NCBI GenBank assembly: GCA_963402885.1
Contig: OY727093.1
Location: 17,179,036 to 17,243,035 of the forward strand
Reading direction: 5' to 3'
DNA from: Antedon bifida
Lineage: Eukaryota; Echinodermata; Crinoidea; Comatulida; Antedonidae
Length of the DNA stretch: 64,000 bases
Positions within the stretch are counted from its first letter, which is position 1; each line of letters begins with the position of its first letter. The position numbers and the translations under genes were made by a program. Below, in pieces: positions 36,185 to 49,240 of this stretch. A model generated the notes under the pieces. It was not told the DNA's origin and did not search any database. It saw only the letters and a program-made list of their open reading frames with translations.

Positions 36185-38493
36185 CAATATCCTGGTCGAA
36201 ATCTATACTATCAATTGTTATATGATGATAAGTAGATAAATTACTTATCGTCATTCGTTATCGTCCAGATCAAATAGTAAACTTTACATTTGCCTGCCAA
36301 CATGCATCATAAGAAACCATTTCCATATAAGGACTTGGCGATGTTCTGCAATCTTTAGTCTTCTTTGTTTTTTATTTTATAATCATAGCGTAATCAGACA
36401 AATTTAGGAGGAGAAGGGCTTCGAAAATTGAATGATATTGTAGGCCTATCATTTATGTAGTATGCAGTCCGATAAATCACTACACTCAACAGGTTGGATT
36501 TCAATGTTGCATTGTTCTAAAAAATCTTATAAGATGTAGAACTATTCAATAGAACAAAATAACCAACGCTGTGTAATACAAAATCAACCAATCAAATAGA
36601 AATGAACAATTTATAATATGCAGAGTAACAATTGAAAATCAAATAAAACTTAATTAAATTCCTTAATACTATTTAAGCAACTTATACGGTAAAAGATGGT
36701 AATAATTTAAATATTAATAAATATCAAGAATAGATGTCAGGTTAAATAAATAATGACAAACGATAACAATATTTATGTTATAGCCTTCAATAACATAAGA
36801 ATTTAACCATTTATTGTCTGTGTAAGCCTAAAAATAGCCAAAACCAATAGCCTACCTGTTGAAACTGTGTGTTAAAGCTCAACACAATTCAATTCATATC
36901 AGTTGAAGTAGGAAACATCTATACACCTGGCGAGACAACTTCTACTACCTGTCACCAACCTGCTAGCATTAAATATGTAGATATATTCCAACAGCTGTGG
37001 ACACCGATACATACCCCTTTGAAGTATAACTATCCTAACGTCCAACATACAAAGCATTATGTGAATTCACTAAAACCATAATCAACACTGCAACTCTAAA
37101 TACAATACTGACTATCAGATGTTTTTTGGCTAGCAAAAATCTGTTACAATTTATTTTATCCAGGGTATGTATGTTGAAATTGAAATTAAGCTAACACTAG
37201 CAGATAGATAACAAATTTTACTGTAACATTTTATAGACTTTAGTGAAATAAATACTTTTACTCAAAACACCTGGTGAATAAATATCCGGACATTAACGTC
37301 AGAAACAACGATGTTTGAAACAGATACTGGTAATTATTAAAGAACATTATGTCAAATCACAAGCTTTAATCAATTCTATATTTTTATTACATAATACCGT
37401 GGATAATGTAGTCTATGTATGAATGGTGTGTTTAGCTTGGCATTTCATAACTAAATTCATTTTTTCCAAATCTAAAAATGTCTAACAGTGAATCAACAAC
37501 AAAATGTCCCATTTAAGGTTGTTTTTTTTTAAATATTAAATTACGCAAAATATATTCTCTTGATTTGGCATTCATAATTATATTTTCAATCTTAAAACGT
37601 ACAGTAGAGTACTACAGTAAGTTATCAAAGAACAAGATATCATGACTGTATAGCTTTTATATGATAAATTAAAATAATAAATTCTTAGAATATTATAGTA
37701 CCATACTGTTTGCCAAAACTGGTATTATTCAACAACAGTACTACAATGTTGTGTAAAAACTTGATGATTACTGAACAAGTTTGTTGCCACAAGAAATTGT
37801 TTTGCTAAAAGATTTTTTTTTCTCCCTAAAATATAACTTGACATTTTACAATTTTACTTTTTCAATCTAAGATGTCCATGTACAGTATCATGAATACCAA
37901 TGATTACTAAAGAACAAAATGTCACTACTACAGTAGTTGGAATTTTACAATCTTATTTTTTCAATCAAAGATGTCTATGAATGCCAATGAGTATTACAGA
38001 ACAAAATGTCATCGCTACTGTATGTAAGTTTTTTAAATGATGAATGAATCAATTTTACAGTATGCTAAACTATGTATGACATTTTACACTGCTAAATTTT
38101 CCACTACAGGAAAAATATCAATTTAAATACTTGTCACCTGTTGAAGTACTAAATATCTATTCTGAATAACAGTAAAGAAATAAGATATTGCAAATTTTAC
38201 ATAAGCTACTGTATGTTGTTGGCTTCATATTCCTTAATAAACTTCCTTAAACTTACTGTACACATTCTTTAAGTTTGATTGATTGATTCCCATAGAGAAA
38301 AAAACATAGTATTCCTCAATAAACAACCCTATAGTAAAGTATTATACAATATATCCCCTTCTCCGTATTCTTTTTATAAATCTAAATTTATATCAGTGTA
38401 ATTAAACATAATTAGAATAGAAGTGAGAGAAGTAGGGCCTTACCTCAAAAGTGAGAGTCAAGTATAGTAGGACTATATCAACCCTATTAAAAA

Positions 38494-41400
38494 CTAGATT
38501 TGAACTTGTCACTTTGACGAATTCGGGTTATCCGCCACGCGCAAACTGCACGTGCACGTCATACGTTAGAATATTGCGCACAGAAAAACTATTATGCCAT
38601 TGAAAAAATGTTAGTGCGCTCTCTATTTTGTGTCACGTCTAAGTAATACAGTATATACTATATACTGTATACGTACTACATACAGTGCAGAATAGGTGAA
38701 AATAAGTGACCAAAGTTATTGACGCTTTTGCCCATGATGACGTCTTAAAAATCTTAAAAATGATAAATCATGCTAAAGATAATTGATTGACCTAGACAAT
38801 ATAAAAAATGGGGGGAAATGGAATACGTATAAGTGGAGATGCGCTCTATTAAATGTGATGAGCTATGACGAAAGAGACAAAAATCCAATATTTTATATTC
38901 GAGTGGCCATACGATGACGTCACAATGTCCGGTTACCCATTGATTCATGATCCGATATCTACAACTCATTAACTTCCAGAATATGTAAAAAAAATAAAAG
39001 TTCATCATGTAATTTAGAATCTATGACTGTTTAAAAAAAGGCATAATTTTGACGAATTTTTAAACTTTTTCATCAAAAACGCGCGCAAATTATCCAATTC
39101 GACGTGCTCGTATGACGTGATTTTAAGTCGAAATTGTTTAGAAAGTTGGTAAAATTACTAGAAAAGGCTGGAAAAACATAAATCACGCAAAAAAATATAT
39201 TTTTAGTGTTACGTGCGCACAACGCATGTAAAAATGCGGGCGCGCGTGGGAATTTTTTACATGCTCAAAATGTCATGATCAGCGTAGAAAGTTGATTAGA
39301 AATTCATTTTGCGCATTTCGAAATTTTAAATGCGCGTACGCGCGAAACTTTTTGTGAAACATGCCATTTTTAAGGGTATTGCTAAACTGCGCAAACTGCG
39401 CAAACCAAGCGCAAACAGCGCAAACCAAGCGCAAACCAAAAAAAACCCTGCGCAAACCTCCTCCAAATGGCTTATTATTGTTTCTATCATGACTAGGACT
39501 ATCATAGCAAGTAATTTATGAAAAAAAATTATGAAATTGCTGTAAGTTGGCTTTTTTTTGGGCGAAAAACATCATTTTTCGGGTGAAATGTCAGATTTTA
39601 CAGTGTAAATCGCGCAAACCAAAAAAAACCTGTGCAAACCTCTTCCAAATCACTTATTATTGGTTCTATCATGACTAGGACTATCATAGCAAGTAATTTA
39701 TGAAAAAAAAATTATGAAATTGCTGTAAGTTGGCTTTTTTTTGAGCGAAAAACATAATTTTTTGGGTGAAATGTCAGATTTTCCAGTGTAAATCGCGCAA
39801 ACCTAAAAAAACACTGCGCAAACCTCCTTCAAATGGCTTATTATTGTTTCTATCATGACTAGGACTATCATAGCAAGTAATTTATGAAAAAAAATTTATG
39901 AAATTGCTGTAAGTTGGCTTTTTTTTGGGCGAAAAACATCATTTTTTTTGGGTGAAATGTCAGATTTTACAGTGTAAATCGCGCAAACCAAAAAAAACCT
40001 GCGCAAACCTCTTCCAAATCACTTATTATTGGTTCTATCATGACTAGGACTATCATAGCAAGTAATTTATGAAAAAAAAAATATGAAATTGCTGTAAGTT
40101 GGCTTTTTTTTGGGCGAAAAACATAATTTTTTGGGTGAAATGTCAGATTTTACAGTGTAAATCGCGCAAACCAAAAAAAAACCTGCGCAAACCTCTTCCA
40201 AATCACTTATTATTGGTTCTATCATGACTAGGACTATCATGGCAAGTAATTTATGAAAAAAAAAAAAATGAAATTGCTGTAAGTTGGCCTTTTTTTGGGG
40301 CGAAAAACATCATTTTTTGGGTAAAATGTCAGATTTTACAGTGTAAATTGCGCAAACCAAAAAAAACCCTGCGCAAACCTCTTCCAAATCACTTATTATT
40401 GGATCTATCATGACTAGGACTATCATAGCAAGTAATTTATGAAAAAAAAAATAATGAAATTGCTGTAAGTTGGCTTTTTTTTTAGGGCGAAAAACATAAT
40501 TTTTTGGGTGAAATGTCAGATTTTACAGTGTAAATCGCGCAAACCTAAAAAAAACCTGCGCAAACCTCTTCCAAATCACTTATTATTGGTTCTATCATGA
40601 CTAGGACTATCATGGCAAGTAATTTATGAAAAAAAATTATGAAATTGCTGTAAGTTGGCCTTTTTTTTGGGCGAAAAACATCATTTTTTGGGTGAAATGT
40701 CAGATTTTACAGTGTAAATCGCGCAAACCTAAAAAAAACCTGCGCAAACCTACATGATGTTGATTTGGAAATACAGTAGAATGTTATAAAAAACCTTGAA
40801 GGTAAATAATTGCGAAACATTTCATTAAATAAAGTTATATTTAAAAAAAAAAAAATTTTCTTGTTTCTGTTTTTTTTTAAAGTTTGCGTTGTGAAATCTG
40901 TAATTTTCCCAAAAATTGTTTTACCCAAACAAAGGCAAACTTACAGGAATTTCAATATTGTTTTTTCATAAATTGTCTTCCTATATAGTTCTAGTTGTGT
41001 TCTTATCAATATTAATTGGTTTGAAGGAGGTTTGCGCAGCTTTTTTTGGTGTTTGCGCAGTGTGCGCAAACCTTGAAATCTGTGAAATCTGTAATTTAAA
41101 TTTTTTATTTAAAAAAAACAGGCAAACTTACAGCAATTTCAAATTGTTTTTCCATAAATTGTCTCGCTATATAGTTCTAGTTGTTATCTAATCAATATTA
41201 ATTGATTTGAAGGAGGTTTGCGCAGCTTTTTATGGGGTTTGCGCAAACCTTTGAATCTGTGAAATCTGTAAATTTCGCAAAAAAATTAAAGTTTTTCTCC
41301 CAAAAAAAGGCAAACTAATACAGCAATTTCAATTTTGTTCCCATAAATTGTCTCCCTATATAGTTCTAGTTGTGTTCTAATAAATATTAATTGATTTAAA

Positions 41401-42079
41401 GGAGGTTTGCGCAGCTTTTTTTGTTGTTTGCGCTGTGAAATCGGTAATTTTCCTAAAAATTGAAGTTTTTCACCCAAAAAAAGGCAAACTTAAAAGAATT
41501 TCAAATTTGTTTTCCCATAAATTGTCTCCCTATATAGTTCTAGTTGTGTTCTATCAATATTAATTGTTTTGAAGGAGGTTTGCGCAGCTTTTTTTGTTGT
41601 TTGCGCTGTGAAATCAGTAATTTTCCCAAAAATTGAAGTTTTTCACCAAAAAAAAGGCAAACTTAAAGGAATTTCAAATTTTTTTTCTCATAAATTGTCT
41701 CCCTATATAGTTCTAGTTGTGTTCTAATCAATAATAATTGTTTTGAAGGAGGTTTGCGCAGCTTTTTTTGTTGTTTGCGCAGTTTGCGCAGTTTAGCAAT
41801 ACCCCATTTTTAATCCATAGAAAGTTTGCCCTTGATATGACTTAAATTTTCACAAAGTGTCAATACAAAATTACTTTTGGTTTATAATCTATGATCAATC
41901 ATTGAAATTCATAAAATCGCGCGTAACTTACGCTGCGCGACTCTAACGTCTTATAACGAAGTTTCCTGCACATCTACAGCTACAGGTCAATCTTATGACA
42001 AAGTTATAAAAAGTTATGTCTACAAATATTTGAGATATAGCTGCAACAAAATTCCGGGAAAGAAAGAAGAATAAAGATG
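38494..42079 (-). mobile_element. Rolling-circle element 2, interrupted by foldback element 2
   Basis: The CTAGT 3' end is at 38494. The body matches element 1 (GATGACGTCACAATGTCCGG, GCGCATTT.GAAATTTTAAATG). It is split at 39374-41804 by the foldback element. The 5' hairpin is missing; it abuts element 3. Confidence 0.65.
39374..41804. mobile_element. Foldback element 2 with opposed, non-identical arrays
   Basis: It starts GGGTATTGCTAAACTGCGC and ends GCGCAGTTTAGCAATACCC, flanked by a perfect CATTTTTAA duplication (39365-39373, 41805-41813). The uninterrupted target can be read at 46.0 kb. The left arm has about seven units of 185 bp with TCATGACTAGGACTATCAT; the right arm has about five units of the type found in element 1, reversed. 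The arms are separated by about 100 bp of unrelated sequence near 40.76-40.86 kb. Confidence 0.75.
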
Positions 42080-43304
42080 ACTAGATTTGAACTCGTCACT
42101 TTGACGAGTTCGGGTTATCCGCGCAAACGCAACATGCACATACGTTTAAAATATATGAACGCCGAAAATTATTATGCCATCCTATGACATGAATTAAATA
42201 TGTTTACAGTGCTGAATTGTACCTATTTTGTAGCATACAGCATATTACAGTATTTACAGAATACACTGTATATGTTATATACAGTGGTAGCATAGACGAA
42301 ATTACGAGACCCATCTTTTAAAGCCAATTATTAACACGATGACGTCATCAAATTGACTTATAAAGATAACTATTTTAGAAGATAATTATCTAAATAATTA
42401 CAATAATACAAATTTGAATAATTTTGGGCACGTGAAAGTGAGATGCGCTCTCGTTTAAACGCAATGAACTTTTACGCAAGAGATGAAAATACGACTTTTT
42501 TTATTCAACTGGCTATATGATGACGTCACAACATCTGATTTGAAAAATGTTCACATGAATTCGTATCTACAATCCACTAGCTTCCAGAAAACCTTTTAAT
42601 TATGATTATCACTTTTTATTCTGACGAGCTATAACAGATTGAAATTTACTGTAAAGATGAAAACAGGTGACCCACGTTATTTACATTTTTAGACATGATG
42701 ACGTCATAAAAATTAAAATATATTTAACTCATGCGAAAGATAGTTAATTGACCTAGACAGTATTAAAATATCGGGTGAAATGGAATACGTATAAGCGAGA
42801 TGCGCTCTATTTAATGTGATGAGCAATAACGAAACAGTAAAAAATCCTATATTTTACATTCGTGTGGCCATACGATGACGTCATAACATCCGAGAGGTAA
42901 AAATTCTGCATGAATTCATATCTACAATTTATCTTCTTGCATAATAAGTTAAAAAAATTGGGGGTCACCTTTGATCCTGAAGAGCTATAATAGATTCAAA
43001 ATAGGCATATATTTGACAATATTTTGTAACTTTTTCAACTAAAACGCGCGCAAATGTTATAAATCAACGTGTTCGTATGACGTCATTTTAATTTGAAATG
43101 ATGTCAATCTTTTTTTAAATGACTAGGAAAGTCTGGAAAATTACAATTCAAGAGAAAAAACATGATTTTCATACTCCGTGCGCATCTTACGCGCAAAATT
43201 TTTCGCGCGTGCGGGAATTTTTGACAACTAAGTTGCGGATAACCAAAAAAAAAAAAGATATTTACAATCACAAGGGTTATCCGCAACTAAGTTGCGGTTA
43301 ACCA
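42080..43304 (-). mobile_element. Rolling-circle element 3 (in tandem)
   Basis: It runs from an ACTAG (3' end on the minus strand) with the AACTCGTCA hairpin to a GGTTATCCGCAAC hairpin directly followed by the 3' end of element 4. Confidence 0.65.
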
Positions 43305-46300
43305 ACTAGATTTGAACTCGTCACTTTGACGAGTTCGGGTTATCCGCGCAAATGCAACATGCACATACTTAACTATATGAACCTCGACAATTATTATGCC
43401 ATTCTATGACATGAAATAAATATGTTTACAGTGCTGAATTGTACCTATTATGTAGCACTAGAATACACCACTGGGCTCGCACTGGCCGATCGCCAAGTCG
43501 CCATGGGCGAAACCGTTTCCAGATTGGCGAAAAAAATAAAACGGCTACTTTAGCCATTTTGGCTATGACATATGATAAAATAGATAATAAAATAATCATT
43601 TTGGCGAAAGCATAAAGTCCAACTAAAAGGTCCATTTGTCGATCTTCAAGCATTTATTTTGTTCGTTATCATGTTGTTTACTTCAAGCTCCATTTTCGTT
43701 AACTTGTTTCGTTGTACCAGACGTCTCTTTGTTATTTCAATATGATGGAGATAGCAGAGGTTGACTGCACAGAGAGACGGACGTTACATGACACATGGAT
43801 GATGGAGTCTACCCAAACTATCACGTGTTGCGCTGCACAAACGATCGACGACTCGACAGCCGACGGTCGGCTATTTACCGGGATTGTCTATTTTTCGATA
43901 AGGGTGTTCAGATTAAAAAAAAACATAGTATCTTCAATGAATGATCTTATCGAAATCAATATTTATGCGTTATGCATTTTAGGCTCCAATAATGTAGTTT
44001 CATATTTTACCCTTAATAAAGTTTTCTCATGCGTGCAGTGCGTCAGTAGAGTAAACAAAACAACATTCGGGAAATGGTAGAGTCTAACGGGGATTTAGCA
44101 AAACACACACGTGCGGACTATATAAACAGCAAGGCCGGCCGCCGGCTTCTGTGTTGTTGGGTAATAAATAATCGAGCCAGGATGGTATAAATTTCTCTCC
44201 CGACAGAAACGCCTTGTCCCTGTGCTTTGGCCTATATTATCTGCACGTTCAACAACGATACGAGTGTTCGTTTGCTAGAAATATTTTTAGCATATAGGCC
44301 TACGGCGTATCGTCGTACATAATTTTGTAGGCCTAGGCCCCTAGCCTAGGCCTGCGCTACTGCACTTTCGCACCTCTTGAGCATACCCAATTTAAAAACA
44401 TTCACCCGCTGCGCGGCGGTGACGGTGGGTGACCGTGAAAGTCTTAGGACACGATTTTCGCGTGGTACGGAAGCCACCAGCCAAGCGTAAAAAACAAAAA
44501 TAACATAGCGTTCAGGGGATTTCAGAAAATTGTAAAATGTTTCTTATTAAATTGATAACTGCATGAATGCTGTATGATTAAAAACAATTTGAACAATTGT
44601 TTTGATCATATAAAATACAACAATTATTTTTTAAAATCAAATATAGTTATAGTTATACAGTGATTTAGGCATGGCTCTCTTTCCCCAAATGCCTTACAAA
44701 AACGTTCAGGGTACAGTGTATAGACCTATTGACATAGATAAATTAACTAAAACGTTTTTACCATTATATTTCAACAATTTTTAATTTTGGCTAATGACCG
44801 ATTCATTTGGCTAAATAAAAAAATTGAACTTTAGCCATTTTGGCTATAGATAAACTGATTTGACTAAAAAAAATATTTTGACTTTCGCCAAATGGCTAAA
44901 CAAAATGAAATGTTAGTGCTACCCCAGCACCATATTACAGTATTTTACAGAATAAACTGTATATGTTATATACAGTGTAGCATAGACAAAATTACGAGAC
45001 CCATCTTTTAAATCCAATTATTAACACGATGACATCATCAAATTGACAAATAAAGATAACAATTTTAGAAGATAATTATCTAAATAATTACATTAAAACA
45101 AATTTGAAGAATTTTGGGCACGTAAAAGTGAGATGCGCTCTCGTTTAAACGCAATGAACTTTTATGCAAGAGATGAAAATTTGACTTTTTGAATTCAACT
45201 GGCCATATGATGACGTCACAACATCTGATTGGCAAAATATTCACATCAATTCGTATCTACAATCCAATAGCTTCCAGAAAACATTTTAATCATGATTATC
45301 ACTTTTTATTCTGACGAGCTATAACAGATTGAAATTTACTGTAAAGATGAAAATAAGTGACCCACGTTATTTACGTTTTTAGACATGATGACGTTATAAA
45401 AATTAAAATATTTTTAATTCATGCGAAAGATAGTTGATTGACATAGACAATATTAAAATTTCGGGGGAAATGGAATACGTATAAGCGAGATGCGCTTTGT
45501 TGAATGTGATGAGCAATAACGAAAGAGTAAAAAATCCTATATTTTACATTCGTGTTGCCATACGATGACGTCATAACATCCGAGTGGTAAAGGTTCTGCA
45601 TGAATTCATATCTACAACATATCTGCTTACATATTAAATTTAAAAAATTGGGGGTCGTGGATGATCCTGAGGAGCTATAATAGATTAAAAATAGGCTTAA
45701 TTTTGACATTATGTTGTCACTTTTGCAACTAAAACGCGCGCAAATGGTCTAAATCAACGTGTTTGTATGACGTCATTTTAATTTGAAATGATGTAAATCT
45801 TTTTTAAAATGACTAAGAAAGGCTGTAAAATCATAATTCAAGAAAAAAACACATGATTTTCATGCTCCGTACGCACCTTACGCGTACATTTTTTCGCGCG
45901 CGTGGGAATTTTTGACATGCTCAAAATGTCATGATCAGCGTAGAAAGTTGATTAGAAATTGTTTTTGCGCATTTTGAAATTTTAAATGCGCGTGCGCGCG
46001 TAACTTCTTGTGAAACATGCCATTTTTAATCCATAGAAAGTTTGCCCTTGACATGACTTAAATTTTCACCAAGTGTCAATACAAAATGACTTTTGGTTTA
46101 TAATCTATGATCAATCATTAAAATTCATAAAATCGCACGTAACTTACGCTGCGCGACTCTAACGTCATATAACGAAATTTCTTGCACATCTACAGCTACA
46201 GGTCAATCTTATGACAAAGTTATGCAATCTTATGTTGACCATAATTAGAGATACGCTGCGAACAAAATTCCGGGAAAGAAAGAAGAATAACAAAGATGAT

Positions 46301-46363
46301 GAAGATGAAAAAAAAGATATTTACAATCACAAGGGTTATCCGCAACTAAGTTGCGGATAACCA
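43305..46363 (-). mobile_element. Rolling-circle element 4 (in tandem), interrupted by the 1.46-kb element
   Basis: Both termini are present. Subtracting the insert and its duplicated 5 bases leaves about 1.6 kb, the same as element 1. ORFs near 45.4 kb are chance frames repeated in element 5. Confidence 0.67.
43471..44927 (-). mobile_element. 1.46-kb unclassified element, copy 2 (5-bp target duplication CACCA)
   Basis: Inverted copy of 13045-14511. CACCA flanks it at 43466-43470 and 44928-44932. It is inserted into a rolling-circle element; removing it leaves the host element at about 1.6 kb, like the intact copy at 19.6 kb. The ORFs here differ in length from those in copy 1. Confidence 0.68.
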
Positions 46364-47254
46364 ACTAGATTTGAACTCGTCACTTTGACGAGTTCGGGTT
46401 ATCCGTAAAAGTGAGATGCGTTCTATTTAATGTGATGAGCAATAACAAAAGAGTAAAAAATCCTATATTTTACATTCGTGTGGCCATACGATGACGTCAT
46501 AACATCCGAGGGGTAAAGATTCTGCATGAATTCATATCTACAACATATCTGCTTACATATTAAATTAAAAAAATTGGGGGTCATGGATGATCCGGAGGAG
46601 CTAAATAGATTAAAAATAGGCATAATTTTGACAATATGTTGCCACTTTTGCAACTAAAACGCACGCAAATGGTCTAAATCAACGTGTTCGTATGACGTCA
46701 TTTTAATTTGAAATGATGTCAATCTTTTTTAAAATAACTAGGAAAGACTGTAAAATCTTAATTCAAGAGAAAAACACATGATTTTCATGCTCCGTGCGCA
46801 CCTTACGCATAATTTTTTTCGCGCGCGTGGGAATTTTTGACATGCTCAAAATGTCATGATCAGCGTAGAAAGTTGATTAGAAATTAATTTTGCGCATTTT
46901 GAAATTTTAAATGCGCGTGCGCGCGTAACTTCTTGTGAAATATGCTATTTTTAATCCATAGAAAGTTTTCCCATGATATGACTTTCCCATGATATGAATT
47001 TTCACCAAGTGTCAATACAAAATGACTTTTGGTTTATAATCTATGATCAATCATTGAAATTCATAAAATCGCGCGTAACTTACGCTGCGCGACTCTAACG
47101 TCATATAACGAAGTTTCTTGCACATCTACAGGTCAATCTTTTGACAAAGTTATACAATCTTATGTTGACAAGGATGATAGATATGCGTGCAATTGGGAAT
47201 TCCGGGAAAGAAAGAAGAACAAAGGTTATCCGCAACTTCTAAGTTGCGGATAAC
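46364..47254 (-). mobile_element. Rolling-circle element 5 (in tandem, internally deleted)
   Basis: It begins at ACTAG with the 3' hairpin, skips about 700 bp of the usual interior, and ends with a GGTTATCCGCAACTT hairpin. A further GTGCGGATAACCA at 47278-47290 looks like a second copy of the 5' end. Confidence 0.6.
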
Positions 47255-47774
47255 CAAAAAAAAAAAGATTGTGACAAGTGCGGATAACCAATAATGGTGG
47301 TTTGATTGTGGCAGCCATTTAATATAAAAGATAATAACAACTATGAATTACATTGATTTGATAGTAAATAAACAATAAAAGAAATGTGTACTGTATATTC
47401 TAGCTGTACTTTTTAACCATAGATAGTTTAAAGACTAATTCCTTCATACTTTAAACAATGTATTTTTTGCTGGTAAGGTAAAAGGTAAAGTTTCATGCAA
47501 ATTATGTCCGAATAATAGCCAATAACTTATTTCCTTCCTTTTTTAACCTAATAATTTAGTTTTTAGTTGGTTTAACTAGGGAGTCTAATATCACCTTCGT
47601 GACCATGAACGAGTCAATACAATGACCCTAGACATTTAATAGTACCGGTATTCAATAAAAAGACGATATTAGCTAAGCCCTTTTAACACAGAGTTGTGAG
47701 ATGGTAATATTGCATGCAGTAATTAGCAGACTACTGGCTTGTACAGTTATTTGTAAACATTATAATGTACATTT

Positions 47775-48170
47775 AGGGTCTGTTTCTGTTGCGAATAAAC
47801 AGTTTAGTTCAAAATAGATTTAAAATATAATTTTATATCAACTGCATTTATGCTAAACTTTTGCTTCTAAATATACGCTTAAATCAGTGAGTGGTCGTCG
47901 ACTGAAATCAGCATAACCCAAATTGCAATGGGATCTGTTGGTCAATCCAAAAGTTATTGCAGTGTAGTTGACATTGTACAGTAGCTAAAGTTTGCACAGC
48001 AACAACTGGTTAAATAGCATTCTCCGAATCGATGGGGTGTTTTTAACTGTTATTTTCAGGCTGCCATTTAACCGGTTACTGAAAATTTGTTTCTGCTGCC
48101 AGGAAATTGGGGTTAATTTACTCACAAAGTTAACAACCGGTTATTTTTTCGCAGCAGAAACGGACTTTAG
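47775..48170. mobile_element. Harbinger-like MITE (GGGTCTGTTTCTG ends)
   Basis: The left end TTAGGGTCTGTTTCTGTTGC is mirrored by GCAGCAGAAACGGACTTTA. An inner CAGGAAATTGGGGTTAATTT region and AACCGGTTA words occur. It is related to the element at 56334 by its termini. Confidence 0.5.
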
Positions 48171-49240
48171 AATATATAGAATGACTACCTGTTCAGGTAA
48201 GTTATACCTGTACTAAATTCTACTGGTATCACACCTGCTGAGAAAGTCACAATACTTTCATTATATAATAATAATAAATTAAAGAATACAAATCTTCATT
48301 AAGCTGCAATAAATCATAATTTTATAAGGAAATAACACAGGTATTTTTTACAGTTTCAAGTCATAACTTGAATCTTTTTGCAAAATCTAAGAAACAGGAA
48401 ATTTCATTATTTACTGCTTTTCATTGTTTTTTTTTTTTCTTCTTTTTTTTTCGCAACAGATGTTATTCATATTAAAATCTGCATTAAAAATATGATTATG
48501 AATTTCTGTAGAAAAATAACCTTTGCAAAGCATAGGCATTGTAAAAATGTATTATTTCACTAATTTTACCTCAAAGTTTTATTGTTAAATTTGACATGAT
48601 AAAGGGGAATTACCATTAAAGTGTGTGGAGTTTAATGAACTACCTTTTTATATATTTTTGACAGATTATCATTTTAGTATATTATATGAGCTCCTCCTTT
48701 AAAAACATCCTACAGTACAAGAAATTAGTTGTCCAGAGTTTTACCTTCTTGGAAATGTATAGCATAAAAATGTAATTATTTGGTTGACGTCTAACGAACA
48801 AGTCTCGCTACTATCTTATGACATCAACGGATGAAAGCAATCGTATACCGTTACTACCGATATAAAAATCCTAGTATTTGTGCAGTTACATACAAAATTC
48901 AGTCATCTGTTGCAAGTGTTTAAACCAGTAATTACCAATCATTATGTTCTAATACCTATGGGATAACTTATGAAATCAATGAAACTTGTTGACAATGCAA
49001 ACATTGTGGACAGAAACAACAATATAGCAAGGATATGTCAAAGGTCAAAATATCAGATCATGTACATCATACCATCTGAAAATGTTTAACACATGCTTTA
49101 CTACAGTACATTAAATGTACAACAATGTTGAATAGTATGGCATCTGAATAAAGGAAAATTCCTATGACATATCTCATTAAAAACAAAAGAATGGAATGAA
49201 AAGGTATTGATAGTTGTTGTATAGCACATTACAAAATTAT

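Noticed and set aside
45419..46653. Similar ORFs of 96 and 76 codons in elements 4 and 5
   Set aside because: Chance open frames in repeated rolling-circle element copies, with no family resemblance.
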